64,000 nt of DNA, taken from Myxococcus guangdongensis (GTDB taxonomy: Bacteria > Myxococcota > Myxococcia > Myxococcales > Myxococcaceae). The notes below the pieces were generated by a model, which was given only the letters and a program-made list of their open reading frames with translations, was not told the DNA's origin and did not search any database. The position numbers and the translations under genes are program-made. Shown in pieces: positions 11,652 to 19,578 of the stretch. The stretch lies in NCBI RefSeq assembly GCF_024198255.1, contig NZ_JAJVKW010000025.1, forward strand, positions 1 through 64,000, written 5' to 3'. Within the stretch, counting starts at the first letter, position 1, and every line of letters starts with the position of its first letter.

Positions 11652-13040
11652 ATGTTCCTCCATGCTCTCGTCACCAGCGTCCTGCTGACCCAGGCCCCCG
11701 TACCGGCACCCCAGGCGGCGCCCGATGCGCCGGTGCGCTCCGCGCCCGCCCAGGAGCAGGCTCCCGCGGCCCAGAAGGCCACGCTCCCCCTGCTCTCCTT
11801 CACCGAGGCGCTCGAGCTCGCGGAGAAGCAGAGCCCCAGCCTCGACGCGGCCCGCGCGCGGCTCCAGCAGTCGCGGGAGCTGGGCAACAAGGCCTGGTCC
11901 GGATACCTGCCGAGCATCACCGCGAGCGGCTCGTACACCCGCTTCCCCATGGAGCTGACCTTCACGCTCCCGGGCGTCCCGGACCCCATCCCGCTCCAGA
12001 AGCAGAACCAGCTCGCCGGGCAGCTCAACGCGCAGCAGGCGCTGCTGGTGCCCAGGCTGTGGCCCGCCATCAAGAACGCCTACCTGGGTGAGCGCGCCGC
12101 GGAGCTGACGGCGGAGAACACCCGCCGCGAGACCCTCTTCGCCGTGGCCCAGGCCTACCTGGGCGCCGCCAGCCTGCGCGAGGCGATGGCCGTGCAGGAG
12201 CAGCTGCTCGAGGTCCGCCGGGGCTTCGAGCGCGACGCGCAGAACCGCTTCGAGGTGGGCGACGTGGAGCGGCTGGCCGTCCTGCGCGCGACGCTGGACC
12301 GCAAGGAGGCCGAGCAGGAGGTGGTGCGCAGCCGCAACGCCTACGCCACCGCGAAGAGCGCGCTGGCCGCGCTGCTCGGGCGCCCCGTGGACTTCGACGT
12401 CGCGCCGCCCCAGGAGACCGCCGTCGCGGTGCCCACCGAGGCGAAGGACGCGGCCTCCGCGGAGAAGACCGCGCTGGAGCGACGCCCGGATGTCGCCGCC
12501 GCGCGCATCAACGTGGACGTGGCGCGGGGCGGCCGCAAGCAGGTCCTGGCCGAGTACCTCCCCAGCCTGCACGCCACGGGCGCCTATTCGGCGACGAACA
12601 CCGCGGGCCTCACGGGGCAGACGACCACCTGGACCGCGGGGCTGGCCCTGTCCTGGAACCTGTTCGACGGCGGGCTGCGCGAGGCCAACCTGCGCGAGTC
12701 CTCCGGCAAGATCGCGGAAGCCAACGCCGACCTGCGGGGCGCGGAGGAGCAGATTCGCGACCAGGTGCGCAAGGCGCGCGGCGAGCTGGAGACGGCCGAG
12801 GTCAACCTGGCCACGGCCGAGGAGCGGGTGAAGCTGGCCGTGGAGAGCGCGCGGCTGGCGAAGGAGAGCTTCGATGCCGGCGCCTCGACGTACCTCCAGG
12901 TGACGGACGTCAACGCGACGCTCGCCGGCGCGCAGCTCTCCTCCGTGGCCGAGGCGCTCAACGTGCAGCTGTCACGCCTGGCCCTGGCGCGGGCGATGGG
13001 CCTGTTCGACCCCACCGGCCACTCGCTGGCGAAGCCGTAG
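11652..13040 (+). CDS. TolC-family outer-membrane efflux channel
   Basis: The 462-residue protein carries an N-terminal export signal and a Pro/Ala-rich linker, then two OEP repeats rich in heptad-like helices: LSFTEALELAEKQSPSLDAA near residue 54 and a second with GGRKQVLAEYLPSLHATGAY near residue 295. The family segment WNLFDGGLREANLRES is near residue 335. Such proteins form the trimeric outer-membrane duct of tripartite pumps. It is the third gene of the adaptor-pump-channel operon, separated from the pump by 137 bases that contain a strong hairpin, so its expression might differ from that of the first two genes. Confidence 0.93.
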   Translation: MFLHALVTSVLLTQAPVPAPQAAPDAPVRSAPAQEQAPAAQKATLPLLSFTEALELAEKQSPSLDAARARLQQSRELGNKAWSGYLPSITASGSYTRFPMELTFTLPGVPDPIPLQKQNQLAGQLNAQQALLVPRLWPAIKNAYLGERAAELTAENTRRETLFAVAQAYLGAASLREAMAVQEQLLEVRRGFERDAQNRFEVGDVERLAVLRATLDRKEAEQEVVRSRNAYATAKSALAALLGRPVDFDVAPPQETAVAVPTEAKDAASAEKTALERRPDVAAARINVDVARGGRKQVLAEYLPSLHATGAYSATNTAGLTGQTTTWTAGLALSWNLFDGGLREANLRESSGKIAEANADLRGAEEQIRDQVRKARGELETAEVNLATAEERVKLAVESARLAKESFDAGASTYLQVTDVNATLAGAQLSSVAEALNVQLSRLALARAMGLFDPTGHSLAKP

Positions 13041-13071
13041 TCCGAAGACTCCAGGAAGGAGGCAGCCCGCC

Positions 13072-13362
13072 ATGACATTCGACCCGGAGGTCGCCGCGCG
13101 CTTCAGGGCGCGCCGACGCGTCCTGAATGGCGCCATCGTCGTGACGACAGGCCTGCTGAGCCTGTCCTTCCTCCCCTGGCCAGAGGAGCACGCGTCACTG
13201 CTCGGCGCGTTGCTCATGGGCGCCATCGTGGCGACGGTGGTGCCCGTGCTCCTGGTCTGGCGCTGCCCCCGCTGCAACACATACCTGGGTGGAGCGGCGA
13301 GCGCCCGGACCTGCCCCGCGTGCGGCGTCCCGTTCGTCGCGCCCCGGGGAGACGACCTGTGA
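13072..13362 (+). CDS. Small membrane protein with zinc ribbon
   Basis: The 96-residue product has a basic N-terminus, two hydrophobic helices (residues about 22-35 and 42-62), then a cytosolic tail with two CxxC pairs (CPRC near residue 65 and CPAC near residue 82) that would make a zinc ribbon. An AAGGAGG ribosome binding site lies nine bases upstream of the ATG, supporting the start. It follows the efflux channel gene by 31 bases and could be transcribed with it. Function unknown; a role in membrane quality control or as an efflux accessory would be guesswork. Confidence 0.75.
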   Translation: MTFDPEVAARFRARRRVLNGAIVVTTGLLSLSFLPWPEEHASLLGALLMGAIVATVVPVLLVWRCPRCNTYLGGAASARTCPACGVPFVAPRGDDL

Positions 13363-13395
13363 GAGAATCAGCAGTCGCCCGTCCGCCGAGCAACC

Positions 13396-13964
13396 ATGTT
13401 CCTCACGCCCTTTCCCGACGCCCGCTTCGACCACCCCCGAGACCTCGAACACCCCCACGCATACTGGTGCGCATGGTGCTCCACCGAGGTCTCGGCAACG
13501 CGAGGCACCCTCTCCCAGGGCGTGCAGGACTCACGAGCGCTGGAGTCGCTGCTCGTCATCTGTCCCGCCTGCACGCGTCCCACGTACATCGAGAAGCCCC
13601 GCGAGCTCGCGGAGGAGGAGGTGCATCGGCTCTCCATGCAAACCCCCGCGCCCCCGCCCGGGCCGGCGCTCCCCTTCCTCCCGGCCGCCATCCAGTCTCT
13701 TTCGCCATCAAGGCCTACGCGGCCACCGAGCACTTGTGTCGCAAGCTGATGCTCCATGTCATCGACACCAGCAACACGCGCGAGGAGAGCAAGGAGCAAC
13801 CCCGGGACACCGTCGGATTCATGGAGGACGCCCGCGCCCGCCTCATCGAGGAGGCAACCTCGCCCGACCTCGTGCCCTCCACGGAGGCCAGCACGGCGGC
13901 GGCGCTCGTCCACACCGCGTCGATGCTGAGGATGCTCTACCTGCGGCCCGACGGAGCGCAGTAG
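13396..13964 (+). pseudogene. DUF4145-like protein gene broken by a one-base frameshift
   Basis: Coding signal runs in one frame from ATG 13396 to about 13700 (WCAWCSTEV with a CxxC, then VICPACTRPTYIEKP with a second CxxC). It then switches to the -1 frame and continues to the stop at 13964 (FAIKAYAATEHLCRKLMLHVID, ending LRPDGAQ). A zinc-ribbon-like N-terminus followed by a helical segment with an LCRKLM core resembles DUF4145 proteins. Adding one T to the T3 run at 13700-13702 would join the halves smoothly as AAIQSLFAIKAY, giving about 190 residues. It is either a real recent frameshift or a sequencing or assembly error. The intact family is found near restriction and defence genes in many genomes, but nothing similar is beside it here. 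Confidence 0.65.
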
Positions 13965-13966
13965 CC

Positions 13967-14371
13967 TCACGCGGAGCGGCGGCCCCAGAAGACGAAGAGC
14001 GAGAGCGCGACGAGCAGGACGTTGAAGGGCGTGCTCGCCGCCTCGCCGCGTGACACGTGGAAGACGATGGCGCTGACCTGGAGCGCCGCGCAGCCCAGCG
14101 CGGCCCAGGCCGTCAGCCTCGGGCGGATGCCGGTGAGCGAGGGCAGCAGGACGCCGAGCCCGCCCAACAGGTCCACCACCGCCGTCAGGTGGAACAACGC
14201 TCCCGGCACCTGTCCCGCCCAGGGAATCATCGCGGCCAGCTGGGAGACGGGCGTGAAGAGCTTCCAGAGCCCCGTGCCCACGAACAGCAGGGCCAGCAAC
14301 ACCTGGACGCTCCACAGCCCCACCGAGAGCGCCCTGGACGGCTTTCCGCCGCCGACAGCCCGAGTCGTCAT
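13967..14371 (-). CDS. DoxX-like membrane protein
   Basis: This 134-residue protein has four predicted membrane helices, with the DoxX-type pattern LLALLFVGTGLWKLFTP near residue 24, WAGQVPGALFHLTAVVDLLGGLGVLLP, and a last helix near residue 115. Family members are small membrane proteins linked to thiosulfate:quinone oxidoreductase or redox stress, mostly of unknown mechanism. The ATG at 14371 follows a good ribosome binding site (CAGGAGGAAGGCC on the minus strand). It is divergent from an HxlR regulator gene 86 bases away, which suggests that regulator controls it. Confidence 0.85.
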   Translation of the reverse strand: MTTRAVGGGKPSRALSVGLWSVQVLLALLFVGTGLWKLFTPVSQLAAMIPWAGQVPGALFHLTAVVDLLGGLGVLLPSLTGIRPRLTAWAALGCAALQVSAIVFHVSRGEAASTPFNVLLVALSLFVFWGRRSA

Positions 14372-14457
14372 GGCCTTCCTCCTGGCGCAGCGGATGACTT
14401 CCGCGCACCGGACCCAGGCTCTGTCGCATACCGTCTGGCGCCGGCCAAGGAGGCACC

Positions 14458-14838
14458 TTGAAGTCACCAGGTAACGGAAAGATGACCCTGAGCTACGAGG
14501 ACTGCGTCGCGATGCGCGAAATCCTCAGCCTCATCGGCGACAAGTGGAGCGTGATGGTCATCGTCAACCTCTCCGAGGGCGCCGTGCGCTTCAGCGACCT
14601 CAAGCGCGCCATCGAGGGCATCTCCCAGCGGGTGCTGACCCACACCCTGCGCGGGCTCGAGCGCGATGGCCTGGTCAAACGCACCGTCCATCCCACGAAG
14701 CCCCCCAGCGTGAACTACGTGCTGACGGCGCTGGGACGCACCCTCATCGACCCCGTCAGCGCCCTGGCCCGCTGGGCCCACCAGAACCGGCCGGAAATCG
14801 AGCGCGCCCGCGAGAGCTTCGAGCGCGCGACGCCCTGA
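14458..14838 (+). CDS. HxlR family regulator, divergent from DoxX gene
   Basis: A winged-helix HxlR protein of 126 residues from the TTG at 14458, or 118 from ATG 14482. The family core is clear: ILSLIGDKWSVMVIVNLSEG, then RFSDLKRAIEGISQRVLTHTLRGLERDGLVKRTVHP, and VNYVLTALGRTL. AAGGAGG lies just 5' of the TTG, which supports the longer form, although spacing is short. HxlR proteins are small dimeric sensors of quinones, aldehydes or oxidants. The divergent DoxX-like gene is the likely target; the shared 86-base region shows no obvious palindrome. The Cys in the N-terminal helix (YEDCVAM, residue 14) is where many HxlR sensors carry their redox cysteine. Confidence 0.9.
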   Translation: MKSPGNGKMTLSYEDCVAMREILSLIGDKWSVMVIVNLSEGAVRFSDLKRAIEGISQRVLTHTLRGLERDGLVKRTVHPTKPPSVNYVLTALGRTLIDPVSALARWAHQNRPEIERARESFERATP

Positions 14839-14840
14839 CC

Positions 14841-15185
14841 TCACGCCGCGCGCTGCAAGCGGCGCTTGTACCGGTCTCCCCAATCGCGCAGGCCCAGGAG
14901 CACCGGCTCCAGCGAGCGGCCGAACGGGGTGAGCTCGTACTCCACGCGGTGCGGCACCTCCGGGTAGACGGTGCGCTTGACGAGCCCGTCCTCCTCCAGC
15001 TCCCGAAGCTGGAGCGTGAGCATGCGCTGGCTGCAGTTCGGCAGCCGCTTGCGCAGCTCTCCGAAGCGATGCGTACCCTTCAACAACCAGTACAGCACCA
15101 CGCCCTTCCAGCGCCCACCGATGACGCCGAGGGCGGCCTCCACCGCGCAGTTCGTCTTCGAGTCATCGTCGCGCTTGCGAGCCAT
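14841..15185 (-). CDS. HxlR family regulator, divergent from dehydrogenase operon
   Basis: The 114-residue product shows the HxlR winged helix: a Cys in NCAVEAALGVIGGRWKGVVL (residue 12), then RFGELRKRLPNCSQRMLTLQLRELEEDGLVKRTVYPEVPHRVEYELTPFGRSL. The N-terminal cysteine matches the position used for redox or electrophile sensing in YodB/HypR-type members, an inference from the family. The ATG at 15185 was chosen over longer in-frame options because the protein then starts just before the conserved core. It is divergent from an alcohol dehydrogenase/quinone reductase operon. Two identical 11-bp repeats in the 74-base gap are its probable binding sites. Confidence 0.9.
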   Translation of the reverse strand: MARKRDDDSKTNCAVEAALGVIGGRWKGVVLYWLLKGTHRFGELRKRLPNCSQRMLTLQLRELEEDGLVKRTVYPEVPHRVEYELTPFGRSLEPVLLGLRDWGDRYKRRLQRAA

Positions 15186-15195
15186 GGTTCCCTTT

Positions 15196-15225
15196 TTGTG
15201 CGTACTGACCAAACTTGTGCGTACT
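15196..15225. promoter_or_regulatory. Direct-repeat operator in the HxlR/dehydrogenase divergent gap
   Basis: TTGTGCGTACT occurs at 15196-15206 and again at 15215-15225, 19 bases apart start to start (about two helix turns). Between two divergent starts this is a likely HxlR site covering both promoters. A GTACGT motif follows at 15246. Confidence 0.65.
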
Positions 15226-15259
15226 TGCGGAGAAATAACCCGAAACGTACGTCTGCACC

Positions 15260-16273
15260 ATGAAGACATGGGAACTGCAGCCGAGGCCGGGGTTCGATGC
15301 ACTCACGCGGGCCGAGCGCCCGTCTCAGAGCGTGGGCGCGCACGAGGTGAAGGTCCGCGTCAGGGCGGTGTCGCTCAACTACCGCGACCTGCTCATCACC
15401 CGGGGGGCCGAGAAGAACCTCACCTCCCCACGCGTGCCCGTCTCGGATGGCGCGGGCGAGGTGGTGGAGGTGGGCTCGGCCGTCACGCGCTGGAAGGTGG
15501 GCGACCGGGTGATGGCCAACTTCTTCCCCCACTGGGTCGACGGTGAGCTGAGCGACGCGCACCACGCCAGCGCGCTCGGCGGCTCGCTCGCCGACGGCAT
15601 GCTGCGCGAGGAGGTGGTGCTGCCCGAGCACGCTTGGGTGCGCATCCCGAAGGGGTACTCGTTCGAGGAGGCGGCCACCCTCCCCTGCGCCGGGCTCACC
15701 GCGTGGCAGGCGCTGTTCGAGGTCACCTCGCTCCGGCCGGGTGAGACGGTGCTGCTCCAGGGCTCGGGCGGCGTGTCCGTGTTCGCGCTCCAACTGGCGA
15801 AGGCCTCGGGCGCGCGGGTGCTGATGACGTCGAGCAGCGCGGACAAGGCGGTGCGGCTGCGCGAGCTGGGCGCGGAGGAGGTCATCGACTACCGCGCGGA
15901 CGCGAAGTGGGGCGAGCGGGCGAAGGCGCTCACCGGCGGCCGGGGCGTGGACCTGGTGGTCGACGTGGGCGGACAGGCCACCTTCGACCAGTCCTCCGCG
16001 GCGCTGCGCTACGGCGGCAGCATGAGCATGCTCGGCGTGCTCACCGGAGGCCGGGGTGAGGTCAACCTGGGCGCGGTGTTCCAACGGCGGCAGACGGTGC
16101 ACGGCGTCTACGTGGGCTCGGTCTCCATGTTCGAGCGCTTCGTCGCCGCCCTGGAGCACAACCGCATCAAGCCCATCATCGACCGCGTGTTCCCCTTCGA
16201 AGACGCCCGCGCCGCCTGGGAGTACCTGGCCAGCGCGCAGCACCTGGGCAAGGTCGTGGTGAGCCTCCCATGA
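15260..16273 (+). CDS. NAD(P)-dependent medium-chain alcohol dehydrogenase/quinone reductase
   Basis: The 337-residue protein is a medium-chain dehydrogenase: a GroES-like N-terminal domain (VSLNYRDLLITRG, VPVSDGAGEVVEVGSAVTRWKVGDRVM) followed by a Rossmann domain with LLQGSGGVSVFALQLAKASGARV near residue 165. The usual Cys and His zinc ligands are not obvious (the first position reads NYRDLL), which favours the zinc-free quinone-oxidoreductase-like branch. It overlaps the next gene by four bases (ATGA), so the two are co-translated. The divergent HxlR regulator is its probable controller. Expected role: NAD(P)H-dependent reduction of quinones or enones, or alcohol/aldehyde interconversion; the exact substrate is unknown. 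Confidence 0.9.
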   Translation: MKTWELQPRPGFDALTRAERPSQSVGAHEVKVRVRAVSLNYRDLLITRGAEKNLTSPRVPVSDGAGEVVEVGSAVTRWKVGDRVMANFFPHWVDGELSDAHHASALGGSLADGMLREEVVLPEHAWVRIPKGYSFEEAATLPCAGLTAWQALFEVTSLRPGETVLLQGSGGVSVFALQLAKASGARVLMTSSSADKAVRLRELGAEEVIDYRADAKWGERAKALTGGRGVDLVVDVGGQATFDQSSAALRYGGSMSMLGVLTGGRGEVNLGAVFQRRQTVHGVYVGSVSMFERFVAALEHNRIKPIIDRVFPFEDARAAWEYLASAQHLGKVVVSLP

Positions 16274-17091
16274 ACGTCCTCATCGTCTACGCCCACCCCG
16301 AGCCGCGTTCACTCAACGGCGCGCTGAAGGACCTGGCGGTGAGCCACCTCACACAGCTCGGGCACACGGTGCGGGTCTCGGACCTGTACGCGATGGGCTG
16401 GAAGGCCACCGCCGATGCGGGTGACTTCCTGGCGCATCCCGAGGGGGAGCGGCTGGCCTACGCCCGGGCCTCGAAGGTCGCGTTCGCGGGCGGCACCCAG
16501 CGCGCGGACGTCGTGGCCGAGCAGGAGAAGCTGCTCTGGGCCCAGGCCGTCATCTTCCAGTTCCCGCTGTGGTGGTTCTCGATGCCGGCCATCCTGAAGG
16601 GCTGGGTCGACCGGGTCTTCGCCTACGGGTTCGCGTATGGCGTGGGCGTCCACGGCGGTGAGCGCTGGGGAGACCGCTACGGCGAGGGCACCCTCACGGG
16701 CCGCCGCGCCATGCTCTCCGTCACCATCGGCGGGCGGGCGCCGCACTACACGGACCGCGGGGTGAACGGCGCGCTCGACGACCTGCTCTTCCCCATCCAG
16801 CACGGCGTCATCTACTACCCGGGGATGGAGGCGCTCCCACCGTTCAGCCTCTACATGTCGGACCGGCTCACGCCCGAGGAGTGGCCCTCCGTGGAGCAGG
16901 CCTACAAGGCACGGCTGGAGGGGTTGTTCACGGACGCGCCCATCCCGTTCCGCAGGCAGAACGGCGGGCACTACGACACCCAGCAGGTGTTGAAGCCCGG
17001 CCTCGGACTCGGCGCGGCGGGCACGCGCATCCACCTGCTCCAGCCGGGGGAGCCGGAGCAGACCCGCCTCACCTCGACGATGTCTGGCTGA
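16270..17091 (+). CDS. NAD(P)H:quinone reductase of the flavodoxin-like fold
   Basis: This 273-residue flavoprotein begins with the phosphate-binding stretch VLIVYAHPEPRSLNGALK and has FQFPLWWFSMPAILKGWVDRVF near residue 98, which is diagnostic of the NQO1/MdaB-type family. These enzymes use FAD or FMN and NAD(P)H for two-electron reduction of quinones, avoiding semiquinone radicals. It is translationally coupled to the upstream dehydrogenase gene by an ATGA overlap. Its last 23 bases overlap the convergent esterase gene. With the divergent HxlR regulator it forms a quinone/electrophile response unit. Confidence 0.92.
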   Translation: MNVLIVYAHPEPRSLNGALKDLAVSHLTQLGHTVRVSDLYAMGWKATADAGDFLAHPEGERLAYARASKVAFAGGTQRADVVAEQEKLLWAQAVIFQFPLWWFSMPAILKGWVDRVFAYGFAYGVGVHGGERWGDRYGEGTLTGRRAMLSVTIGGRAPHYTDRGVNGALDDLLFPIQHGVIYYPGMEALPPFSLYMSDRLTPEEWPSVEQAYKARLEGLFTDAPIPFRRQNGGHYDTQQVLKPGLGLGAAGTRIHLLQPGEPEQTRLTSTMSG

Positions 17092-17998
17092 GCTGCGCCG
17101 ACCCGTTCACGAGGAAGTCCGCGAGCGACGCCACGTCCGACGCACAGTGGCCGCCATAGAGGGGATGCCACTCGGTCTGGATTCCCCGCTCGCGGGCAAG
17201 TCGGGCCAGGCGCTCGGTGCCTTCGTAGTTGCCGTAGGCATCGTAGAGGCCGCAGGAGAGGTAGAGCTCCGGAGCGTCGGGCCCCAGTCGCGTGACCAGG
17301 TCCAGGGGCGCGACGCGGCGCCACTCGGCTTCGTCCGCCACGTACTTGCGCGCCAACAGCCAGACACCGAACACGATCTTCGGACTGGCCCCGGTGCGCG
17401 CCATCGTGGCCCGGATGGCGCCCAGCGAGGAGAACGGCGTGTCGGTGTAGACGCCCGGACACAGCGCCGCGACCTTCGCGAACCGCGTCGGATGGGTGAG
17501 GCCCGCGATGAGGACATTGAGCCCGCCCATCGACTCCCCCAGCAGGATTCGCCGCCGGGGGTGTCCCACCTGGTCCTCGAGCGCGGGCAGCCGTGACATG
17601 AAGTCCTCGAGCAGGCCGCTCTGCGCCTGCTTCCCCTTCGGCGTCAGGAGCCACGTCGGACCGTAGGACACGGTGATGACCGTGGGAGGCAAGACGCCCG
17701 CGGTCTGCCAGCGCGCCTGCAACATCCCGGTGAAGTAGGTGTCGTCGTTCCAGAGGGCCTCATCGAGGTTGCGCCCGTGGAGGTGATAGACGATGTCTCC
17801 GTTGGTCCCCCCGACGGCCGTGTTGACGCAGTAGCGCAGGGGCCCTTCCGAATCACATCGCTGACTCGCGGGCGTGAAGGAGGAGCGTTGGTCGCCACGG
17901 CTGCGCGTGAGCTCCGTCCAGGTGAACCCGAGCACGAGGGAAAGCAAGACGACGGGCAGCAGGTATCGAACCCGCCGCCCAAGGCGAGGCATGGTCAT
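17069..17998 (-). CDS. Secreted or membrane-anchored esterase-like alpha/beta hydrolase
   Basis: The 309-residue protein starts with a single hydrophobic segment (residues about 11-28) that is either a signal peptide or an anchor. The catalytic domain has the elbow GESMGG near residue 155 and a C-terminal GGHCAS histidine, with an acid in SCGLYDAYG as the likely third member, as in the esterase D/feruloyl esterase group. Cys residues at about 48 and 57 could form a disulfide. ATG at 17998 is used; ATG at 17992 is an equal alternative. It lies 62 bases downstream of a membrane protein gene on the same strand and converges on the quinone reductase gene. Substrate unknown. Confidence 0.85.
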   Translation of the reverse strand: MTMPRLGRRVRYLLPVVLLSLVLGFTWTELTRSRGDQRSSFTPASQRCDSEGPLRYCVNTAVGGTNGDIVYHLHGRNLDEALWNDDTYFTGMLQARWQTAGVLPPTVITVSYGPTWLLTPKGKQAQSGLLEDFMSRLPALEDQVGHPRRRILLGESMGGLNVLIAGLTHPTRFAKVAALCPGVYTDTPFSSLGAIRATMARTGASPKIVFGVWLLARKYVADEAEWRRVAPLDLVTRLGPDAPELYLSCGLYDAYGNYEGTERLARLARERGIQTEWHPLYGGHCASDVASLADFLVNGSAQLSQTSSR

Positions 17999-18060
17999 GG
18001 ATGGTCATCCGGTGGGAGGGGTGCTGCTACGACGGATGCGCGTGTCCCCGCCGGGGCCGG

Positions 18061-19215
18061 CTAGGCCAGCGTGAGCTTCGTCTGGAGGTCGCGCGACGGC
18101 AGCGGCTTGTCGGGCGCCGCGCTCGTCGAGCCAGCCCCCTGTCGTCGCACGGGCCTCGGCAGGAGCGCGAGGCTCAGGAGGTAGCCGAGGATCGCGCTGC
18201 CGCCGTAGCCCACGAGCGGGGTCGGATGATTTCCGAGCGCGGCGGCGAGGATCCCCGCGAGCCAGGTCGCCCCGAAGGTGAAGCAGGCCGTGCGGCCGTC
18301 CTCTCCACACACACGCCGCATCATCACCGGGACGAGCAGGAGGCCCAGGCCGGCCACGACGGCGAGGCCCGCGAGGGCGTGGACCGCGAAGGAGGAGAAG
18401 AGGATCTGGTCGACGAAGGGAGTGGCCGGGAGCGCGTCGGGGCGCAGCAGCGTCACCACGAACGCCAGGAGGCTGGCCGCGAAGGCGCTGAGCGTCGACC
18501 GGTCCACACGCGTCGCCGCGACGGTCGCCAGCGCCAGGGTCATCATGGCCGCCATCGCCCGGTCGGGCTGGAGCGCCATCGCCAGCGCGGCGACGACCAT
18601 TCCGAGGGTCGCGAGCGGCGTGCGCGTCCGGGAGTAGCCGACGAGCATGAGCGGCAGCAGGATGAGGCTCGGTTGCAGGAACACGCCACCGAACCCGACC
18701 CAGCGAGAGGCGCCCTCGACGCGGAAGCCGAGGAGCGAGGTCGCGAGCAGCAGGCCCGAGAGCCCGAGAATCAGCGCTCCGGCCCCGCGACCGACGGGCG
18801 CCGAGGCGCGACGGACGAGGGCCCACAGGACCAGTCCGATGACGAGCGCCCCCACGTTGCCGCCGAGGTAGCGGGCGGGCGCCCCCGCGAGCGTCATGTA
18901 GACGAGCCCCAGACAGACCGCGCCGACCGCGCAGAGCACACCGACGGCCTCCGGGCCGAGGCCACCCCGCGTGCGTGACACCCGGACGACGACGCCCAGC
19001 AGGGAGAGGAAGGGCTGAAGCAGGAGCAGGCCGATGGCACGCGGCGCCAACCCACGGAAGCTCTCCAGCGCGAACCACAGCGCCTGGGAGTCCTCGGCAA
19101 TCTCCGCGAGCTCCGCGCGGATGGCCAGGCCCCAGTCGCGCTGCTTCGGTGGCAGGAGGAACTGCAAGGCGGCGCACAACAGCTCCGCCACGCGACGCTG
19201 GAAGCGGACGCTCAT
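18061..19215 (-). CDS. Multi-pass membrane protein coupled to PadR regulator
   Basis: The 384-residue product has about ten hydrophobic helices after a cytosolic start (RRVAELLCAALQFLLPPKQRDWGLAIRAEL). The start pattern, with an acidic AIRAELAEI helix and a following ALWFALESF segment, occurs before the membrane part of several uncharacterised permease-like proteins often paired with PadR regulators. I see no transport-family signature. Its ATG overlaps the PadR stop codon by four bases, so PadR is translated first and the pair is one unit. Repression by PadR through the palindrome at 19529-19552 is inferred. Confidence 0.8.
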   Translation of the reverse strand: MSVRFQRRVAELLCAALQFLLPPKQRDWGLAIRAELAEIAEDSQALWFALESFRGLAPRAIGLLLLQPFLSLLGVVVRVSRTRGGLGPEAVGVLCAVGAVCLGLVYMTLAGAPARYLGGNVGALVIGLVLWALVRRASAPVGRGAGALILGLSGLLLATSLLGFRVEGASRWVGFGGVFLQPSLILLPLMLVGYSRTRTPLATLGMVVAALAMALQPDRAMAAMMTLALATVAATRVDRSTLSAFAASLLAFVVTLLRPDALPATPFVDQILFSSFAVHALAGLAVVAGLGLLLVPVMMRRVCGEDGRTACFTFGATWLAGILAAALGNHPTPLVGYGGSAILGYLLSLALLPRPVRRQGAGSTSAAPDKPLPSRDLQTKLTLA

Positions 19216-19523
19216 GTCGGCACCTCGCGAAGACCGCGGCGGGTCGCCACCTTGCCGTCCGGCGGATTGTCCCGCGCGAGCTGGACCCCTGTCTGGGTCA
19301 GGCGATAGGCGTGCCTCGGCGGCCGCCCACCCTCCTCCGGCTGCTGCCACTCGGCCTCGAGGTAGCCCTGCGCCTCGAGGCGAATCAGCAGCGGATAGAG
19401 CGTGCCCGACTTCACCTCCGCGAGCCGACACAGCTCATACCCGTGCGACCAGCCCTCCCCTGCGTCCAGCAAGGCGGCGAGCACGGCGCGGGCGTGGTTC
19501 GACAAGGCGCGGGTTCGTGGCAT
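19212..19523 (-). CDS. PadR family regulator
   Basis: A short (103-residue) PadR winged-helix protein: RAVLAALLDAGEGWSHGYELCRLAEVKSGTLYPLLIRLEAQGYLEAEW is the typical core, followed by RHAYRLTQTGVQLA. Only the N-terminal DNA-binding domain and a brief tail are present, as in the PadR-s2 subgroup. It is translationally coupled to a multi-pass membrane protein gene, and a perfect palindrome lies six bases upstream of its start codon, indicating autoregulation. PadR proteins normally respond to phenolic compounds or hydrophobic drugs; the ligand here is unknown. Confidence 0.92.
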   Translation of the reverse strand: MPRTRALSNHARAVLAALLDAGEGWSHGYELCRLAEVKSGTLYPLLIRLEAQGYLEAEWQQPEEGGRPPRHAYRLTQTGVQLARDNPPDGKVATRRGLREVPT

Positions 19524-19528
19524 GCCCC

Positions 19529-19552
19529 TTAAATCTACCTATGTAGATTTAA
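19529..19552. promoter_or_regulatory. Perfect 24-bp palindrome, PadR operator
   Basis: TTAAATCTAC-N4-GTAGATTTAA is a perfect inverted repeat and an AT-rich island immediately upstream of the PadR start codon. Its position right at the expected promoter supports autorepression of the PadR-membrane protein operon. Confidence 0.8.
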
Positions 19553-19578
19553 AGTCAAGGCCCCCTCCCCGCCCTGGC

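Noticed and set aside
16971-17654. Second minus-strand frame over the quinone reductase end and the esterase gene
   Set aside because: A frame shadow of the esterase; the other frame holds the GESMGG hydrolase.
18005-19177. Alternative frame over the PadR-linked membrane protein
   Set aside because: Arg/Gly/Pro-rich composition; the other frame gives about ten membrane helices and the ATGA overlap with PadR.
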